DNA from: Actinomycetota bacterium
Lineage (GTDB): Bacteria > Actinomycetota > Acidimicrobiia > Acidimicrobiales > CADCSY01
Length of the DNA stretch: 8,207 nt
Direction of reading: 5' to 3'
Assembly: GCA_019348335.1 (NCBI GenBank)
Contig: JAHWJR010000076.1
Span: 1-8,207 of the forward strand
Numbering within the stretch: position 1 is the stretch's first letter; each line of letters starts with the position of its first letter. Shown piece after piece: positions 1-6,019 of this stretch. A model generated the notes under the pieces. It was not told the origin of the DNA. It did no database searches and saw only the letters and a program-made list of their open reading frames with translations. The position numbers were made by a program, and so were the translations under genes.

Positions 1-112
1 CGGCACCGGGAAGGTGGGCAGCCCGGTACTGGGACGCTTCGAGCACCTCCACCAGCACCCCGCCCTCGTCGAGCAGCCGGCGGACGTCGTCACGGTCGAT
101 GTTCGTGGGCAC
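1..112 (-). CDS. Rhodanese-like domain protein, N-terminal part (runs off the left edge)
   Basis: Only the first 37 codons lie in the window; the gene continues to the left. The minus-strand frame opens with GTG at 112-110 and reads MPTNIDRDDVRRLLDEGG, then VLVEVLEASQYRAAHLPGA. This is the usual opening of a single rhodanese domain: a short helix (residues 6-16), a beta strand (VLVEVL, 19-24), then the A-x-x-Y-x-x-x-H-L-P-G-A signature (26-37). The catalytic-loop Cys would lie outside the window, so sulfurtransferase activity cannot be judged. A perfect AAGGAGG Shine-Dalgarno sits 4 nt upstream, which fixes the start. The frame is too short to appear as a complete ORF. Its neighbour at 264-1154 has the same orientation but is separated by about 150 bp and a strong hairpin, so the two are probably independent transcripts. 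Family assignment is from motif memory only. Confidence 0.75.
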   Translation of the reverse strand, partial: MPTNIDRDDVRRLLDEGGVLVEVLEASQYRAAHLPGA

Positions 113-116
113 GAGG

Positions 117-123
117 CCTCCTT
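117..123 (-). promoter_or_regulatory. Ribosome binding site of the rhodanese-like gene
   Basis: On the minus strand the bases read AAGGAGG, a full match to the anti-Shine-Dalgarno sequence, 4 nt before the GTG at 112. The spacing is slightly short, but no other start is better placed. It is the main reason for accepting this short edge-truncated frame as a real gene. Confidence 0.7.
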
Positions 124-211
124 GGAGCTGGCGGATGCCCTTGTTCCTGCCCCCTCCCCCCGCCGGCGGAACGCCTGCCGGCCGGTGACGGTGACAGCGG
201 GTACCACCCTC

Positions 212-247
212 GCGGTCCGCGTGGCAGGACCTCGCCACGCGGACCGC
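212..247 (-). terminator. Perfect 14-bp hairpin after the lipoprotein gene, likely terminator without a U-tract
   Basis: The left arm at 212-225 (gcggtccgcgtggc) is the exact reverse complement of the right arm at 234-247, with an 8-nt loop. It begins 17 nt past the stop codon of the minus-strand gene ending at 264 and lies upstream of the rhodanese start at 112. Neither side has a T-run, so it is not a classic E. coli-type intrinsic terminator. Tailless hairpins after stop codons are proposed as terminators in high-GC actinobacteria. By a rough base-composition estimate, a perfect 14-bp stem with a short loop would arise about once in a hundred windows like this. An attenuator or protein-binding site for the rhodanese gene is the alternative. 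Confidence 0.55.
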
Positions 248-263
248 CGCATCGGCCGGTTGC

Positions 264-1154
264 TCACGACCGGACGAAGGTGATTCGCTTCGAGCCGCTG
301 GTGCACTCGTAGAAGCCGTGAGCCAACTCGACGTCGTCGGTGCGGGTGAGTACGCACTCGAAGCCGTCGAGCTCGATTCGGGCTGGCCCGAACGGACCGA
401 CCGAGGGTCCGATCTTGCGGACGAAGGCTTCGGCTTCGTCACACGACAGGCCAGTGGCGACGATGCTGCTCGCCACGTCGTCACTGTTGGGCGTGAACCC
501 GACCGTCGTGCACTCGGCAGACGGTGATGGGCCGCTCCCCGTCACCTCGAAGGTGCCGATGGTGCAGACCGTGCACTGGAAGACAATGGCGTAGGTGCCG
601 GGGCTGAGTGCAAACTCGCTCACGCCGCTCTGTCGGCATCCACCGTGGGAGGGAACGACGAAATCGCCGTGGAGACGACCGTCGGGCGTGACTCGCACGG
701 TGTGCTGGGCCTCGGCATAGACGAGACAGCCAGGATCACCACCCGCCCCCGACAGCCACAGCGGGGGGCCCGGGTCCCTCCAGTGCGGGTCGGTGAAGCC
801 GTACCCGTCGACGTGGACCGTGGCTCCCACCCCGCCCTGCCGGGGCGATGCCGTGACCTGTGGAATCCCGTTGGCGTCGTAGACCGGCGCCCGGACCTGT
901 GTCGTGGTCGTCGTAACGGGCGGCTTCGTGGTGGTGGAGAGCAGTGTCGTCGTACTGCTCAGGGTCGTCTGCCGCGCCGGCACCACGGTCGTCGTGCTGG
1001 TCGGCGTCTCGCTCTTCCCTGCTCTCTGCTGCGGCAGCGAGCGCTCGCTGCTACCCGTACACGCGCAACGATCAACGCGCCGGTCGTCACGGCCACCACC
1101 ACGAACGGACCGAGCGACGAGCTCCCCCCCTCGGAGAGCACGACCGAACTCCAT
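264..1154 (-). CDS. Probable secreted lipoprotein with Thr-rich linker; signal peptide disrupted by compensating frameshifts
   Basis: This 296-residue frame has no recognised function. From residue 49 a Thr/Ser/Pro-rich linker runs to about 90. A beta-rich Ig/IPT-like domain follows (about 98-206; PQVTASPRQGGVGATVHVDGYGF at its start, here split as residues 99-109 and 110-120; Cys143, 173, 194, 197). The C-terminal domain (about 213-296) opens with VGFTPNSDDVAS and has Cys215, 238, 267 and 284 spaced as in a small disulfide domain common in secreted actinobacterial proteins. The linker and Cys content point to an extracytoplasmic location. As read, the N-terminus (residues 11-30) is Arg/Gly-rich and lacks a hydrophobic segment. 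However, the next frame over the same bases encodes a hydrophobic stretch ending ALIVA, and dropping one G of the G7 run plus two bases of a GCGCG run joins it to CTGSS, making a lipobox. GGAGG 7 nt upstream of ATG 1154 supports this start. GTG at 1141 is an alternative. Confidence 0.72.
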   Translation of the reverse strand: MEFGRALRGGELVARSVRGGGRDDRRVDRCACTGSSERSLPQQRAGKSETPTSTTTVVPARQTTLSSTTTLLSTTTKPPVTTTTTQVRAPVYDANGIPQVTASPRQGGVGATVHVDGYGFTDPHWRDPGPPLWLSGAGGDPGCLVYAEAQHTVRVTPDGRLHGDFVVPSHGGCRQSGVSEFALSPGTYAIVFQCTVCTIGTFEVTGSGPSPSAECTTVGFTPNSDDVASSIVATGLSCDEAEAFVRKIGPSVGPFGPARIELDGFECVLTRTDDVELAHGFYECTSGSKRITFVRS

Positions 1155-1411
1155 CCTCTGACCTCCTCTGCCGTGCGGGCGTCGACGTCAGGCCAGGTCC
1201 TCGGGCCGCCGTGCCGCTCGCTGTCGATGGACGCAGTCTCCGCCCCGTGCGTAACGGCACCGTGTCCGTGAGGAAACAGCTTGGTCACGCCGTCCCCCCC
1301 GGCCCGCTCCGGTTGGCGGACGTGGCGCCACTGCGCCCGTCGAGGCGAACGGTCAGCGTCGCCTCGGGTAATGTCCGACCCACTCTCAGACCCGCCCACC
1401 GAGGATCAGCC
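1155..1411. other. Intergenic region between divergent lipoprotein and glpX genes
   Basis: This 257-bp GC-rich gap must hold the promoters for the minus-strand lipoprotein gene and the plus-strand glpX-prk operon. I see no convincing -35/-10 pair in either direction; TAATGT at 1369-1374 is the only weak -10-like hexamer facing glpX. An 8-bp inverted repeat (1341-1348 cgaggcga and 1359-1366 tcgcctcg, 10-nt spacer) ends 45 bp before the glpX start. Stems this short are expected by chance in DNA of this composition, so it is only a candidate operator or leader hairpin. GAGG at 1401-1404, 7 nt before ATG 1412, is the glpX ribosome binding site. Confidence 0.5.
1162..1166 (-). promoter_or_regulatory. 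Ribosome binding site of the lipoprotein gene
   Basis: GGAGG on the minus strand, 7 nt before ATG 1154. It supports translation starting upstream of the disrupted signal-peptide region and not at an internal codon. A second, weaker GGAG inside the gene (minus-strand bases 1152-1149) sits 7 nt before GTG 1141, the only plausible start in the hydrophobic frame. Confidence 0.6.
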
Positions 1412-2467
1412 ATGACACCGGTCGAAGCCGCCGAGGGCTCCACCGCCCCTCCCGACGAGCCGCACCGCGACCCCGACGGGCTCGCCCTGCACCTCCTCAC
1501 CGCCACCCAGGCCGCGGCCATGGCCTGCCTCGGGTGGGTGGGCCGAGGGGACAAGAACGCCGCCGACGCCGATGCCGTCGCCGCCATGCGAGCCGCCCTG
1601 GCCGAAGTGCCCGGGCGTGGGCGGGTGGTGATCGGCGAAGGCGAGAAGGATGACGCCCCGATGCTGTACCAGGGCGAGGAGCTGGGCACCGGCGCCGGTG
1701 GGGGCTGGGACCTCGCCATCGACCCCCTGGAAGGAACGAACTTCTGCGCCCACGGGGCAGAGGGCGCAATCGCCGTGCTCGCCACCGCGCCCCGAGGTGC
1801 GCTGTGGGGCACCTCCGGTTTCTACATGGACAAGCTGGTGGTGGGCCCCGGAGCTGCGGGTGCCATCGACATCGAGGCGCCGATGGAGGAGAACTTGCGG
1901 CGGATCGCCGAGGCCCTCGGCAAGCCCGTCGAGCAGCTCGTCACCATCGTTTTGGACAAGCCCCGCCACCAGGAGCTGATCCGCCGGATCCTGGAGTGCG
2001 GAGCGGCCGTGGTGAGGATCTCGGACGGCGACGTCATGGGGTCGCTCCAGGCTCTGGTGCCCGGGGGTACGGCCGATGTGTCCATCGGCGTCGGCGGGGC
2101 GCCCGAAGGCGTGATCACCGCCTGCGCCGTACGGCTCATGGGGGGCGACATGCAGGGCCGCCTCGCCCCTCAGAGCGATGAGGAGCGAGCGAAGCTCGAA
2201 GCCGAGGGGGTCGACATCGACGCTGTACTGAGGCTCCCCGACCTGGTGGCGAGCGACGACTGCACCTTCGTGGCCACCGCGGTGACCGGCAGTGCCCTGC
2301 TGCGGGCACCGGAGCGCACGTTGTCCGGCTGGCGGACCTCCTCGCTGGTGATCACCCCGCGCCACCGGCCACTCTTCGTGGACGCCCTCGTGCCGCCGAC
2401 TGCTGGTCCAGCCTACGATGCCGGGACCGCCCCGCCGGCCCCGGCCGCGGCAAGCCCCGCTCCGTGA
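1412..2467 (+). CDS. glpX: Class II fructose-1,6-bisphosphatase, GlpX type; likely also sedoheptulose-1,7-bisphosphatase
   Basis: A 351-residue metal-dependent sugar bisphosphatase that hydrolyses the C1 phosphate of fructose-1,6-bisphosphate (gluconeogenesis, Calvin cycle). Seen: GEGEKDDAPML at 75-85 (acidic metal site), DPLEGT at 104-109 (Li+-sensitive phosphatase signature), YMDKLVVGP at 138-146 (substrate binding), and RISDGDVMG at 202-210. Length fits the family (about 320-350). The residues after DPLEGT are NFCAHG. From memory this is closer to the cyanobacterial dual fructose/sedoheptulose bisphosphatases (EGTN-x-x-A-x-G) than to E. coli GlpX (EGTR/T). With prk next door, a dual role in RuBP regeneration is the best inference. 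The frame is open far upstream, but ATG 1412 has GAGG 7 nt before it and matches the family N-terminus. The last 20 or so residues are an Ala/Pro-rich tail. prk follows after 49 bp on the same strand, so co-transcription is likely. Confidence 0.95.
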   Translation: MTPVEAAEGSTAPPDEPHRDPDGLALHLLTATQAAAMACLGWVGRGDKNAADADAVAAMRAALAEVPGRGRVVIGEGEKDDAPMLYQGEELGTGAGGGWDLAIDPLEGTNFCAHGAEGAIAVLATAPRGALWGTSGFYMDKLVVGPGAAGAIDIEAPMEENLRRIAEALGKPVEQLVTIVLDKPRHQELIRRILECGAAVVRISDGDVMGSLQALVPGGTADVSIGVGGAPEGVITACAVRLMGGDMQGRLAPQSDEERAKLEAEGVDIDAVLRLPDLVASDDCTFVATAVTGSALLRAPERTLSGWRTSSLVITPRHRPLFVDALVPPTAGPAYDAGTAPPAPAAASPAP

Positions 2468-2516
2468 GACACCGCCGGCACCGACCATCGCCCGTAGACG
2501 TAGAGCCGAGGTAGAG

Positions 2517-3473
2517 ATGCCCGACAAGCAGCAGACCATCCAGCGAGCGTCCAGCGACATGGGCAACGGCCCCAAGCGCCCGATCATGCTCGCCATCGCC
2601 GGCGACAGCGCCTCGGGCAAGACGACGCTCACCAAGGGACTCGTCAACGCCCTGGGCCCCGAGCGGATCACGTCGATGTGCGTCGACGACTACCACCGCT
2701 ACGACCGCACCGAGCGCAAGGAGTTGCCGTTCACGCCACTCCACCCGGACTGCAACTACCTCGACATCATGGAGCAGCACCTACAGCTGCTCTCGCGGGG
2801 AGAGCCGATCCTCAAGCCGGTGTACAACCACAGCACCGGGGAGCTGGAGCGACCGGTCAAGATCGAGCCCCGGGAGTTCATCGTGGTCGAGGGCCTCTTC
2901 CCCCTCTGGAGCCGGCTTTCCCGGGCCTGTTTCGACGCGACCGTCTACCTCGACCCCCCGGAGTCGGTGCGCCGCACCTGGAAGGTGGCGCGCGACACCA
3001 GCAAGCGCGGCTACACCGAGGAGCAGGTGCTGGCCGACCTCGAGAAGCGTGAGCCGGAGTCCGAGGCCTTCATCCGCCCCCAGCGGCGGTGTGCTGACAT
3101 CGTCGTGCGGTTCTCGCCCATCGAGGAGCGGGGCGAATCGACCGGCGACCCCCTCAGCGCCACCGTGCTGCTGCGCCCCACCATCCCCCACCCCGACCTG
3201 CTCAGCCTGGTCGGTGAGCAGACCTCGGAGGCAATGCACCTCAAGCTCCTTCGCGACGAGGACGGCAAGCCGGTCGACGCTCTGCACATCCACTCGTACG
3301 CGTCCGAGGAGGCCACCCGGAAGCTCGAGGAGGCCATCTGGAACCAGCTCGACGTGTCCGAGCCGCTGTCCGAGGAGTTGGGCATGATCGACGGCAAGCG
3401 TGACGGGCCGTTGGCCATCACCCAGCTCATCCTGCTGTACCACCTGGTCCAGGCGGAGCGAAGGGCCAGCTGA
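2517..3473 (+). CDS. prk: Phosphoribulokinase, plant/cyanobacterial type
   Basis: A 318-residue kinase that phosphorylates ribulose-5-phosphate with ATP to give the RuBisCO substrate, a step specific to the Calvin-Benson-Bassham cycle. Seen: P-loop GDSASGKTT at 29-37; CVDDYHRYDR at 55-64 with the catalytic-base Asp pair; HPDCNYLD at 76-83; KPVYNHSTG at 100-108; Walker B-like VVEGLFPL at 123-130; WKVARDTSKRGYT at 155-167; RPQRRCADIVV at 187-197. This set matches the plant/cyanobacterial class, not the shorter proteobacterial one. The P-loop position that carries the first regulatory Cys of chloroplast-type enzymes (GCGKS) is Ser33 here. The second Cys position (before the DDYH block) is kept as Cys55, so the classic thioredoxin disulfide cannot form. 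ATG 2517 has GAGG 5 nt upstream; upstream in-frame sequence overlaps glpX and lacks family similarity. It converges on the Lon-like gene with a 19-bp gap and no visible terminator. Uridine kinase is the usual misannotation but is excluded by the HPD/NHSTG blocks. Confidence 0.96.
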   Translation: MPDKQQTIQRASSDMGNGPKRPIMLAIAGDSASGKTTLTKGLVNALGPERITSMCVDDYHRYDRTERKELPFTPLHPDCNYLDIMEQHLQLLSRGEPILKPVYNHSTGELERPVKIEPREFIVVEGLFPLWSRLSRACFDATVYLDPPESVRRTWKVARDTSKRGYTEEQVLADLEKREPESEAFIRPQRRCADIVVRFSPIEERGESTGDPLSATVLLRPTIPHPDLLSLVGEQTSEAMHLKLLRDEDGKPVDALHIHSYASEEATRKLEEAIWNQLDVSEPLSEELGMIDGKRDGPLAITQLILLYHLVQAERRAS

Positions 3474-3492
3474 CCGTCTTTCAGGCCCCGCC

Positions 3493-4473
3493 TCAGGCAG
3501 CCTCCTGCAGAGCGGCGATGGCGTCGTCGATGGTACCGACAGGGACGATCTCGAGCTCGCCGCCGGCTGCCTGACGCGCTTCGGCGGCCTCGTTCTCGGG
3601 GACGAGGAACAACGTGGCCCCGGAGCGGCGAGCCGTGATCACCTTGGCGCCCACGCCTCCCACCGCGCCGACGGTCCCGTCGAGGTCGATGGTGCCGGTC
3701 CCGGCGATCGTGCGACCAGCAGCCACGTCCGCGGGATCCGTGAGGTCGTAGACGGTCAGCGCGATCATCAAGCCGGCCGACGGGCCCCCGATCTCGCCCT
3801 GATCGACGGCGACAGGTACGGGCAGGGTGATGGCCAGGTCGACCGTGGCCACGGCGACGCCGAGGGCCGGCCGCCCGAGGCGCTCCACGTTCTCCAGCCG
3901 GATCCGGGCATGCTCTTCCCGATCGTCACGCCGCAGGGTGAGGTCCACCTCCTCGCCCGCGGCCCGGCTGGCCAGCGCGGTGACGAGGTCCGATGCCAAG
4001 GCGACCGGCTGGCCGTCGACCGCGGTGACCACGTCACCCTCCCGTAGCTGGCCCTCGGCCGGGGAGCCGTCCATGATCGCCGCCACTCGGGCACCCGCGC
4101 CCGACACCTCCACCAACTCCCCTGCCGCCCGCAGCCCCACTGCCGCCGCCACCTCGCTGCTCTCCCGGAACAGCTGCCGCTGGGCCTCCTCGAACTCCTC
4201 GCGTTCCACGCCAGGGGGTACCACTTCCTCACGGGAGAGCACCTCCTGGTACTCCGTCAACCATGCCTGGACCACGCCGAGAGCCGTGGGTTGGTAGATG
4301 CGGACGGTCGTCAGGAGAAAGTTTCCGGTCAACCGATCCGGAGGGCGCCCGAGCTCGACTCTCTCCCCCACCCCGACCGCCGACCCGGGGGCGATGACCA
4401 GGAGGGGCAGCGGAACCAGTAGCGCCACGCCGATCAGCACCACGAAGACGACACCAGCGACCGCCCTCTTCAC
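3493..4473 (-). CDS. Membrane-anchored PDZ/Lon-like serine protease (YlbL/SepM type)
   Basis: A 326-residue protein. One N-terminal transmembrane segment (about 5-28) begins right after MKRAV and should place the rest outside the membrane. A helical region (about 60-115) leads to a PDZ domain (about 118-195; GSPAEGQLREGDVVTAVDG at 136-154). The C-terminal S16/Lon-like protease domain (about 200-326) has catalytic Ser232 in GGPSAGLMIAL and the partner Lys277 in GVGAKVITA. Both halves of the Ser-Lys dyad are present, so it should be active. Relatives (YlbL, SepM) cleave exported substrates such as peptide pheromones or cell-cycle factors; the substrate here is unknown. The start codon is GTG at 4473, and no clear Shine-Dalgarno precedes it. 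It sits between carbon-fixation genes, but the convergent orientation with prk gives no reason to link it to that pathway; it is most likely a housekeeping neighbour. Confidence 0.93.
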   Translation of the reverse strand: MKRAVAGVVFVVLIGVALLVPLPLLVIAPGSAVGVGERVELGRPPDRLTGNFLLTTVRIYQPTALGVVQAWLTEYQEVLSREEVVPPGVEREEFEEAQRQLFRESSEVAAAVGLRAAGELVEVSGAGARVAAIMDGSPAEGQLREGDVVTAVDGQPVALASDLVTALASRAAGEEVDLTLRRDDREEHARIRLENVERLGRPALGVAVATVDLAITLPVPVAVDQGEIGGPSAGLMIALTVYDLTDPADVAAGRTIAGTGTIDLDGTVGAVGGVGAKVITARRSGATLFLVPENEAAEARQAAGGELEIVPVGTIDDAIAALQEAA

Positions 4474-4639
4474 GGCGTCACGCGTGCGGACGACTGGAGG
4501 GGGACATCGCCGGGAGGACCGGCCTCACGGTGACGCGCCTCAGCCCGCCGGCAACATCCGCCGTCGGGCTCGGGCACGGCCGCGTGGGAACGTTGCCAAT
4601 CAGACGTGGGGAGACCGTACAAGCCGTGTCAGCTGCGCA
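4474..4639. other. Intergenic region upstream of the Lon-like protease gene
   Basis: 166 bp of GC-rich sequence between two minus-strand genes. It should contain the promoter of the Lon-like protease gene and any terminator of the 135-residue gene. I see no T-tract, no long inverted repeat and no good -35/-10 pair. Short complementary heptamers at 4475-4481 and 4530-4536 are too far apart and too short to mean anything. Confidence 0.5.
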
Positions 4640-5047
4640 CTAGTCGACGATTTCGGGGACACCGGCGTCGCGACTGGCAGAAACCCACGACTCGAGGTTC
4701 GACCGGATGACGACGTCCTTGCCTCCCGCAACACCGGGGTCGAGAACCAGCACCACGACCTTGCCTTCGGGCCCCTCCCGCCACAGCTCCGGAGGAAAGG
4801 GCAGCACGCCGGTCCAGTAGCCGTAGACGGAGGACCACGGCACCTGGAAGAAGATGCTCGCCGCACTGGCGGAGGTGCCCCGCCCCTGGCTCCCACCGTC
4901 GAGCATCACGATGCGGCGCTCAGTAGCGACGGCGCGCTTCGACGGCGACACCTCGGCCAGGACGACACCCTGGAGAAACGCCTCCCCTGCCACTCCCAAC
5001 TCGCGTTCGCCACCGCCGAGCAACTTCCGGGGGATCATGCTCCTCAC
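4640..5047 (-). CDS. Hypothetical protein, 135 residues, downstream of the CooC-like gene
   Basis: I do not recognise this protein. It starts with GTG at 5047 (MRSMIPRKLLGGG); ATG at 5038 is an equally possible start, and neither has a properly spaced Shine-Dalgarno. Seen: an amphipathic, charged N-terminal half, a Gly/Ser/Ala-rich turn at about 50-63 (DGGSQGRGTSASAAS), an aromatic-rich patch at about 66-80 (FFQVPWSSVYGYWTG), then an alternating-hydrophobic strand KVVVLVLDPG (95-104), ending ESWVSASRDAGVPEIVD. It has no signal peptide, no membrane segment and no metal motif. Codon use (strong G/C preference in third positions) and amino-acid balance look like a translated gene, unlike the antisense frames here. 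It lies 41 bp after the CooC-like gene on the same strand, so the two may be one transcript and share a function. Confidence 0.6.
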   Translation of the reverse strand: MRSMIPRKLLGGGERELGVAGEAFLQGVVLAEVSPSKRAVATERRIVMLDGGSQGRGTSASAASIFFQVPWSSVYGYWTGVLPFPPELWREGPEGKVVVLVLDPGVAGGKDVVIRSNLESWVSASRDAGVPEIVD

Positions 5048-5088
5048 GCCCGCCCGGCCGCCCGACGCCGACGACCCGGCACGGCGAC

Positions 5089-5844
5089 CTAGGCGACGGT
5101 CACGCCGTCGAGGAAGTCGACGATCTTGTCGATCTCCCGCCGAACAGGGTCGCCGCTCCCCGGCGCCAGGCTGCCGCCTGCCCGGTCGGCGTCGACCACA
5201 GCGGCGTCGAAGGGAATGACCCCGGCCAGGGGCACCCCGTACTCGGCGCAGACCTTCTCGAAGAACTCGACGTCGTCCTCCCTGCGCGCCTTGTTACCCA
5301 CACCGTAGGTCCGAGGGATACCCAACTCCTCGGCCAAGGCGATGGTGCGGGCGGCGGTGATGATCGACTTGCGGCTCGGCTCCATGATCACGAGCAGCAC
5401 GTCGGCGTACGCAAGCGTGCCGCCCGACCGGCTCAGGTGCTCGAGGCCGGCCTCCATGTCGACCAGGGTCACGTCGGCCTTGTCGTGGAGGACGTCACCG
5501 AGGAAGCTCCGCACCGAGGCGTGACCGCCGCAGGTGCAGCCGGCACCGGCCTCGTTGACTCTGATGGCGGAGATGAGGGTGACGCCGAACGGCGTGGTCC
5601 GCCCGTACTTGTCGATGACCTCCTCGGCGCTCACGTCACCGCCGGAACCGACGATGAGCGATCGCGGGAGCAGCGGCACGTCTTCGGTCTCCTCCAGTGT
5701 GAGCCCGAGGGACATGCCGAGGTTCGGATTGGAGTCGGTGTCGACCGCCACCACCCGCCGGCCCCGCTCTGACAGTGCCCGGGCGATGAGGGCCGAGGTC
5801 GTGGTCTTGCCCACGCCACCCTTACCGACGATGCCAACTTTCAC
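5089..5844 (-). CDS. cooC: CooC-family ATPase (CO dehydrogenase nickel-maturation type), MinD/ParA superfamily
   Basis: A 251-residue P-loop ATPase. Seen: the deviant Walker A GKGGVGKTT at 7-15 with signature Lys8; DTDSNPNLG at 35-43; a CxC motif, GCTCGGH, at 102-108 (Cys103 and Cys105); the strand TLVDMEAGLEHLSR at 126-139; VIMEPSRKS at 152-160; and an NK-type base-binding block (GNKARR, 183-188). Known CooC proteins dimerise on ATP, bind Ni through the paired CxC motifs at the dimer interface, and load nickel into the C-cluster of Ni-Fe CO dehydrogenase. The CxC and EAGLEHLSR blocks favour CooC over MinD, ParA or NifH. No CO dehydrogenase is visible in the window, so the client is unknown; CooC-like proteins also occur without one. 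It starts with GTG at 5844, preceded by a GGGGAG-type site about 7 nt upstream. It follows fba on the same strand after 175 bp that include a hairpin, so it may have its own promoter. The 135-residue gene follows. Confidence 0.88.
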   Translation of the reverse strand: MKVGIVGKGGVGKTTTSALIARALSERGRRVVAVDTDSNPNLGMSLGLTLEETEDVPLLPRSLIVGSGGDVSAEEVIDKYGRTTPFGVTLISAIRVNEAGAGCTCGGHASVRSFLGDVLHDKADVTLVDMEAGLEHLSRSGGTLAYADVLLVIMEPSRKSIITAARTIALAEELGIPRTYGVGNKARREDDVEFFEKVCAEYGVPLAGVIPFDAAVVDADRAGGSLAPGSGDPVRREIDKIVDFLDGVTVA

Positions 5845-6019
5845 TGCCCGCTCCCCTCGGCTGCCTCTCGTGCCCCCTCAGCCTACGCGCTGGGTGGCGC
5901 AGGTGGCAGTGCGAGGTGCTCGTCGTCCCGACACAACCCCGGTTCCGGGCCGAAGAGACGTCGAGCCGGCCACCGACAGCTCGGCGGCCGGCTCGCACGC
6001 CGGATCGGATGGCGAGACG
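5845..6019. other. Intergenic region between fba and the CooC-like gene
   Basis: 175 bp with no credible gene. It contains a terminator-like hairpin next to the fba stop (5962-5995). The rest (about 5845-5960) should carry the promoter of the CooC-like gene if that gene is not read through from fba. I cannot identify a -35/-10 pair. Confidence 0.5.
5962..5995 (-). terminator. 10-bp hairpin downstream of fba, possible terminator
   Basis: cgagccggcc at 5962-5971 pairs perfectly with ggccggctcg at 5986-5995 across a 14-nt loop. It begins 24 nt past the fba stop codon (minus strand). No T-run follows. A stem of this length may occur by chance once or so per window of this composition, so the call rests mostly on its position just after the stop codon. 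Confidence 0.4.

Noticed and set aside
14..283. Plus-strand open frame of 89 codons at the left edge
   Set aside because: The minus strand here encodes a rhodanese-like N-terminus with a perfect ribosome binding site. The plus frame also runs through the 14-bp hairpin and has no motif.
2297..2314. Inverted repeat within glpX (gtgccc...gggcac region)
   Set aside because: A 6-bp stem inside conserved coding sequence is fully explained by codon use in GC-rich DNA.
1406..2671. Minus-strand open frame of 421 codons over glpX and the start of prk
   Set aside because: It mirrors glpX codons. The protein is His/Gly/Arg-rich without recognisable motifs, and the plus-strand product is unmistakable.
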